Shown: piece after piece, positions 60,858 to 64,000 of the stretch | Position numbering within the stretch: position 1 is the stretch's first letter | Layout: each line of letters starts with the position of its first letter | Source: Balanoglossus misakiensis | Lineage: Eukaryota; Hemichordata | DNA length: 64,000 nt | NCBI GenBank assembly: GCA_040954595.2 | Contig: CM082595.2 | Location: 7,502,001-7,566,000, forward strand | Direction: 5' to 3' | The notes under the pieces: generated by a model | Database searches by the model: none | Seen by the model: only the letters and a program-made list of their open reading frames with translations | Told to the model about the DNA's origin: nothing | Made by a program: the position numbers and the translations under genes

Positions 60858-61118
60858 AATTATATGATGAAGTTTCGCCTTCGCTTACCTCGAAGACAAA
60901 GTTTGTGGTGAACATTAAAAGAGCTTTACCAACAGAAACTCTGATGATGACAGTAGATAAAAATTAATCTAACCAGCTACCAACCTGGCTTCGCAAATGT
61001 TCGCCATTCACCGAATGATGGAACTTGGATACAGTTATATCGACGAAAACGTGTTGACTAAAGTCAAATTTAGACAAATGTGACCGAGTTCTTTCTCGAC
61101 ACCTATAAACATTTTCTG

Positions 61119-61159
<41 letters not shown>

Positions 61160-61175
61160 GGTAGGTCCGTATGTA

Positions 61176-61206
<31 letters not shown>

Positions 61207-61625
61207 GATAAAAATGGAATCAAAATGGGAATGTTTATGATCTGCTGGGTACCTCTGTGAGTATGTTGGATGCAGGTGGAAATTTACTCTCAGCTTTCGG
61301 ACATGACTGATTCCCCACAGAAGTCCCTATACGAGGTAAACGTCCGAAGGGTGAGATGTAATATGTGCAGATGTTTTCGGGATTATTGCTCCATATTTTC
61401 GTTTATAATCCCGGCGCTTCTTTTCTGCCCTGCGTTTCGAGACTTCTTTTGAAAACGTATAAAATTCAATCAACATTATAGAACGAAATAATACCTTTCA
61501 ATAGGTCGATCTTTGTCGGCGGATTTTCTACTAATCTCATTAGTTTCCCGATTCCTCCCACCATACGGTTAACACCATCATTTTCTGAGATTTATTCCCA
61601 TATGTAATTCAGATTACATAACATG
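60858..61625 (+). repeat. Direct repeat block B (empty-site copy)
   Basis: Second copy of 59862-60857 without the MITE. It contains a CTGT microsatellite (61118-61202) and about 120 bases of unique sequence absent from block A. Confidence 0.85.
61118..61202. repeat. CTGT microsatellite
   Basis: About 20 CTGT units with one GTAGGTCCGTATGTAT interruption. Confidence 0.9.
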
Positions 61626-62044
61626 ACTCCCCTAGATAACCATACTCAATAAGTAGTGAGTGTTTTTCAAGGAAAAGGGATCTCAAATTGGTTAGTATCT
61701 TAACACAGATCCGGGTAGGTACACGTTCACTATTCAATTGTCTTTGCATGGGGTGAACCATTACATTTTCCTCAGACGGTATGTTTGCAGTTGACTGCTG
61801 CGTGTGCGAAATATTCTTTGAAATTCAATTTTGATGATCAATACCATGCTAGAGAATCCGTTTTTGTTATTTTGATTTCAAAGTTCTACTGTAGAACAAT
61901 AACAAACAGCCCCATGCTTGCGTTAGGAACTAGACATATTAAGATTTCGTTCTGTCTCTGTACCAGCAAGCCTACCTACCTACCTACCTACCTATACCTT
62001 GTTACGTACGTACGTTCGCGCGTGCGTATGTGTGTATAGGTATA

Positions 62045-62251
62045 CTGTAAAACACTATATTTTCGCGAGCAATTAATTTTCGCCAAATACGCGAGAGCCA
62101 AAATAGCGTGAATATAAAAAGTCGCGTAAATTGTTTTTGAGGATAACGTTGCAGTGAATGAAATAAGAGAACGCGAAAATTAATACTCGCGAAACAGTGG
62201 CCTCTCTTGATATCGCGAAAAATTTAACTCGCGAAAATAAGTGTTTTACAG
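62045..62251. mobile_element. TA-flanked MITE (CTGTAAAACAC ends), copy 2
   Basis: Same ends as 48906-49104 and about 207 bp, inverse orientation, TA on both sides. Its right end is 15 bases from a TATA-like sequence and about 60 bases before the ATG at 62312. Confidence 0.8.
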
Positions 62252-62265
62252 TATATGCAGACAGG

Positions 62266-62272
62266 TATATAA
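62266..62272 (+). promoter_or_regulatory. TATA-box-like sequence of the secreted-protein gene
   Basis: TATATAA 40 bases before the ATG at 62312, which would put transcription start near 62297 and leave a very short 5' UTR. Motif only. Confidence 0.35.
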
Positions 62273-62311
62273 TCACAGTTCCTCATTTTCCAGTTTCGGA
62301 TAACGCTCACA

Positions 62312-63167
62312 ATGGATTTGAGATTGTTTGTTTTGCTCGTCTGCGTTGTGTGCGTGCAAGCACAAGACCAAGGTATTGAGGTAAGTAACTGTACATCGCA
62401 AATAGAAAGAAACTTTGTTGTGGTTTGTGTTTATACGGTGTTTTGACTGTCACACCAGAAAGTAAAGTGTTCCTACAAATCTTAACAATACACATGGGTC
62501 CCCGCCATTTCGTTGTAGAAAGCATACAAGTCAACATGCATTTTCCACTTTCAGGGAATTTACCGCCGTTCACCAAAGTTCGGGGTAAGCATATTCACTC
62601 TTTTGTTAGTTTTATTCTAAACCCTTTCACCACCATGGTTCTACTTAGCTTAGTCTAGAATCTATCCGTTCGTAGTCGCATTCACCCTACTACCGTCTAG
62701 GAACGCCTAACCAAAATCTAGTAAGGCCATAAAAATGGTAATTTGAATGTGAATAGTCTCCAACTGAGCAGTCTGACGTCAGAGAAGTCAATCACTTACG
62801 TTGACCGACTACTGATTGGTAATGAGGTGATGACGTTGAATGTTAATTATGTTTACAATGTAGCTCCGCCCCGAATGATACATAATCATGATCACCTGGT
62901 GACGCTTGACTTCAGATTGCTCAGTTGGAGACTATTCACATTCAAATTACCATTTTTATGGTCTTACTAGATTTTGGTTAGGCGTTCCTAGACGGTAGTA
63001 GGGTGAATGCGACTACGAACGGATAGATTCTAGACTAACTTAGCTTAACAATGAACATGCTTTTCGTAGCGTTCCCGCCAATTTGATGTAAAAAAAAGAC
63101 ATATCAGTCGATGACAGCATGTATTTTCCACTTTCAGGGTATTAACCGCCGTTCACCAGTTTTAGGG
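62312..63167 (+). CDS. Unrecognised secreted protein, 5' part, with duplicated 30-nt micro-exons
   Basis: Exon 62312-62380 encodes MDLRLFVLLVCVVCVQA then QDQGIE, a clear signal peptide with a likely cut after VQA, ending phase 0 at GAG/GTAAGT. Two later 30-nt exons, each between TTCCACTTTCAG and a GT donor, are 62555-62584 (GIYRRSPKFG) and 63138-63167 (GINRRSPVLG). They keep phase 0, and their flanks are also similar, showing exon duplication. The 387-bp foldback element lies between them. The RR pairs could be processing sites, as in peptide precursors, but the repeats are too short to name a family. The gene continues past 64000; a possible 19-nt exon at 63927-63945 is weak. Confidence 0.5.
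62651..63037. mobile_element. 387-bp foldback element, copy 2, in an intron of the secreted-protein gene
   Basis: Same ends and length as 38139-38525, with the middle in opposite orientation. ACTTAGCT precedes it at 62643-62650 and follows at 63038-63045, an 8-9-bp target duplication. Confidence 0.85.
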
Positions 63168-64000
63168 GTGAGAATAAGTCCTCATTTTGTTTTTCATTTT
63201 AAGGCTTACTTGGGTGCTTCCGCGAATGAGGCACCGCAGCTTTAAACATGAAAGCTCGTGATACATGGGGATACAGAAATGTAACGAGTGTCATGACATC
63301 AATATGACGTTGTTAGGGGCTGCGGGGACGCCAGAAATTCCATCCGAAATCACCAATTCACACTCACATAAAGAATTTTACGTACTGGTGGCTAGCTGTA
63401 ACTAATTTATATTTTGACTACCGGCGTTCACAGCTTAGGCGAAGAACAATAGTGTTTTGTAAAGACCCCACGCGGGGAGTTTGATGTGTTTAAAAATGAT
63501 TCTGTATCTTGGTAAGAGAGGAGTTCAGTTCCAGAATTCTAGGAGTGCGGTCGTTCCGCTGGTCCAGCCGGGACTGCAGGCTTGTCCTGAGTTTATTTGA
63601 AAAGTGTTATGAGAGATATAGAGATAAAAAAACATGGATCATGTCAGTTACTCAAAAGATGAGTGTTCCGTCATTTGAATGTGGCTAAGCCTATCAAATT
63701 ACGCGTACCTTGGGCATTAGGGGAGTTAACGTTACTTGCTACCAGGCCAGGGTTTGGCCAATTCTGGAAAGTTGGTACCAAATCTTTCTATTTTGTTTCT
63801 TAACCTAGTAATTTGTTTTCTTTGAATGACCGTTGGACCTGTTTTGATGCCATATTATGATATCATTATGAATTGTATCATCGATAGTTTAAATTGTTTC
63901 TTTACTTTCTGTGGACATTTTACTAGACCGGGCAAGTCCTAGCAGGTGAGTGAACATCTATGTCATTGCGTTTGATATTTAGTGGATAGGTTTTTACACG
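63168..64000. other. Right edge of window, probable intron
   Basis: Downstream of the second micro-exon. No further convincing exon or repeat was recognised in these 830 bases. Confidence 0.4.

Overview
This window is nuclear DNA of a multicellular animal. Genes are split by GT-AG introns, intergenic DNA is AT-rich and full of microsatellites, inverted-repeat elements and transposon remains, and the proteins are metazoan. A gene combining a death effector domain (DED), B-boxes, a filamin repeat and NHL repeats, next to a CAT-type amino acid transporter, suggests an invertebrate deuterostome (hemichordate, cephalochordate or echinoderm). That placement is inference; no species can be named from what is visible.

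Layout. (1) 445-4894, + strand: 14 exons of PCCB, the beta subunit of mitochondrial propionyl-CoA carboxylase, cut at its 5' end by the window edge. (2) 4895-9392: 3' UTR, then interspersed repeats and foldback sequences. (3) 9393-15496, - strand: four coding exons whose phases join exactly into one 1024-residue protein: DED, a TRADD-N-like region, a coiled coil, two B-boxes, a second coiled coil, a filamin repeat and NHL repeats, with no RING visible. It is convergent with PCCB and is the most interesting gene here. (4) 15.5-18.06 kb: shared upstream region, then 18060-30827, + strand: a complete four-exon, 665-residue cationic amino acid transporter (SLC7A CAT type) with an 8.9 kb first intron. 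(5) 31-62 kb: no convincing host gene. It holds foldback and MITE-like elements with readable target-site duplications, a decayed Tigger/pogo transposase split by a younger insertion, a GAT-rich minisatellite, direct-repeat blocks, a hammerhead ribozyme motif (48215-48265, - strand) and a near-identical 3225-bp tandem duplication (53471-59919). (6) 62312 to the right edge, + strand: the start of an unrecognised secreted-protein gene with a signal-peptide exon and two near-duplicate 30-nt micro-exons.

The genes are not an operon. PCCB acts in mitochondrial propionate, odd-chain fatty acid and branched amino acid breakdown, the SLC7A protein imports cationic amino acids, and the DED/B-box/NHL protein looks like a death-fold or innate-immune adaptor. 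Only the DED gene and SLC7A, head to head about 2.5 kb apart, could plausibly share regulatory DNA.
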